Shown here piece by piece: positions 63,327 through 64,000 of a stretch of 64,000 bases of DNA. This DNA is from Pedobacter cryotolerans. Its GTDB lineage: Bacteria; Bacteroidota; Bacteroidia; Sphingobacteriales; Sphingobacteriaceae. The notes beneath the pieces are model-generated. The model was not told the DNA's origin, made no database searches, and worked only from the letters and a program-made list of their open reading frames with translations. How positions within the stretch are numbered: the first letter of the stretch is position 1; each line of letters starts with the position of its first letter. The position numbers and the translations under genes were made by a program. The stretch is from NCBI RefSeq assembly GCF_005116475.1, contig NZ_SWBO01000002.1, positions 1 to 64,000 on the forward strand, in the 5' to 3' direction.

Positions 63327-64000
63327 TTATTTAATTACCAAAGAATCTACCGTAAAACTTGAAGCACTAAAAAAACCTAATGCCCCATTATTAAAATTAG
63401 ATTCTGGATTGGCTGGAGTTGTTGGCGGACCGCCGTTGCCTGTTATCTGAGTAATAGAGAAAAGATATTTGTACACCTTTTCATCAATTGTTAGTAGCTG
63501 AATTTTAACTTTATCGCCAGTTACCAACTCTGGCTCATCAATAAAAATATTATTTTTAACTTCTCTTCCATCAGTAAAACGATCAGAATCTACATAATAA
63601 CGATCATTTTTGAAGTTATTAATGAAAACTCTATTATAGTAATAATTAGCAACACCAGCTGGGTCATTAAAATTAACTTGTACCACTTTGCGTGTTTCGC
63701 CAAAGGCAGATAATTCTATTTGACTAAGTGATTTAATAGGAACAGGCGTTGGCATTGTTGAAATTGCCACATAGGTTTGTCCGCCAGCCGTAACTGTAAT
63801 GGTATATTTTTTACCAGGAATACCTTTGTATCTAGTTGATACATAATTACCAGGTGTTACTTCTGAATAGGTTATAGTTGGTCCATTTTCTTCTTTAATT
63901 GTTACTGTTGCTCCACTTACCGGCACTTTTGTATTATTGGCTTCAAAATTTGTTGTACTAGAAAGCGATACAATTTGTCTAACATCTAAATCTGTTAAAA
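63327..64000 (-). CDS. DUF4249 family protein (cut by window end)
   Basis: The C-terminal part of a DUF4249 protein, a Bacteroidota lipoprotein family of unknown function often encoded beside TonB-dependent receptors. The frame runs open to the window edge: the reading begins LTDLDVRQIVSLSSTTNFEAN and continues TKVPVSGATVTIKEENGPT, PGKKYTITVTAGGQTYVAISTMPTPVPI, VNFNDPAGVANYYYNRVFIN, and closes ALGFFSASSFTVDSLVI. The GTG at 63926 is internal, so it should not be taken as the start. About half of the usual length (350-400 residues) is present; the signal peptide and any TonB receptor partner lie outside. Confidence 0.85.
   Translation of the reverse strand, partial: LTDLDVRQIVSLSSTTNFEANNTKVPVSGATVTIKEENGPTITYSEVTPGNYVSTRYKGIPGKKYTITVTAGGQTYVAISTMPTPVPIKSLSQIELSAFGETRKVVQVNFNDPAGVANYYYNRVFINNFKNDRYYVDSDRFTDGREVKNNIFIDEPELVTGDKVKIQLLTIDEKVYKYLFSITQITGNGGPPTTPANPESNFNNGALGFFSASSFTVDSLVIK

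Overview
The window is AT-rich DNA from a member of the Bacteroidota, most likely a Sphingobacteriaceae/Pedobacter-type genome. Signs of this are tandem SusC/SusD pairs, DUF4249 and fasciclin lipoproteins, a 7TMR-DISM sensor, the lack of Shine-Dalgarno-like leaders, a TTTG/TAnnTTTG-type promoter candidate, and many GC-rich palindromic intergenic repeats of the kind common in Pedobacter. The genus is inferred from gene style; there is no rRNA here to confirm it.

Layout. 1-232 is the 5' part of an ISAon1-type transposase gene cut by the window edge, followed by tRNA-Arg(UCU). 613-26358 is a polysaccharide utilisation locus (PUL): uxuA, then a long minus-strand run of GH88, a beta-helix protein, a PL38/alginate-lyase-like enzyme, GH3, GH10, an agarase-like clan GH-A enzyme, a GH2 beta-glucuronidase and two SusC/SusD pairs. 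Upstream lies a membrane regulator gene, and divergent from that a PL6 lyase. The enzyme set (uronate lyases, unsaturated glucuronyl hydrolase, beta-glucuronidase, xylanase, mannonate dehydratase) points to an acidic plant or algal glycan rich in glucuronic acid, perhaps with a xylan part.

26369-33093 holds housekeeping and accessory genes: a MaoC-like protein, a MazG-like NTP pyrophosphohydrolase, an SDR/AraC pair, an mlaEFD lipid-transport operon and an exported methyltransferase. 33140-44933 is a complete Kdp high-affinity potassium system on the minus strand: a 27-residue membrane peptide, kdpF, kdpA, kdpB, kdpC, an outer-membrane porin, a kdpD split into sensor and separate histidine kinase, and a sigma-54 response regulator. 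A toxin-antitoxin pair lies between regulator and structural genes, flanked by copies of one palindrome. 45169-52914 is a glycan synthesis and ABC export cluster (GT14, two GT2 proteins, Wzt/Wzm, deacetylase, methyltransferase). 53122-59138 is the L-arabinose operon araB-araD-araA-symporter. The end holds hemF, an MFS transporter, a fasciclin lipoprotein and a DUF4249 gene cut by the window edge.

The most unusual object is the protein at 22998-24920. It joins a 7TMR-DISM receptor, through a long coiled coil, to the zinc ribbon and helix-turn-helix of an IS1595-type transposase with no catalytic domain. It sits directly upstream of the PUL and looks like a one-component, membrane-bound transcription factor built from a domesticated transposase. 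Two 10-bp direct repeats exactly 22 bp apart lie between it and the first susC. Second in interest is kdpB, whose nucleotide-binding domain carries an in-frame insertion made of intergenic palindromic repeats.
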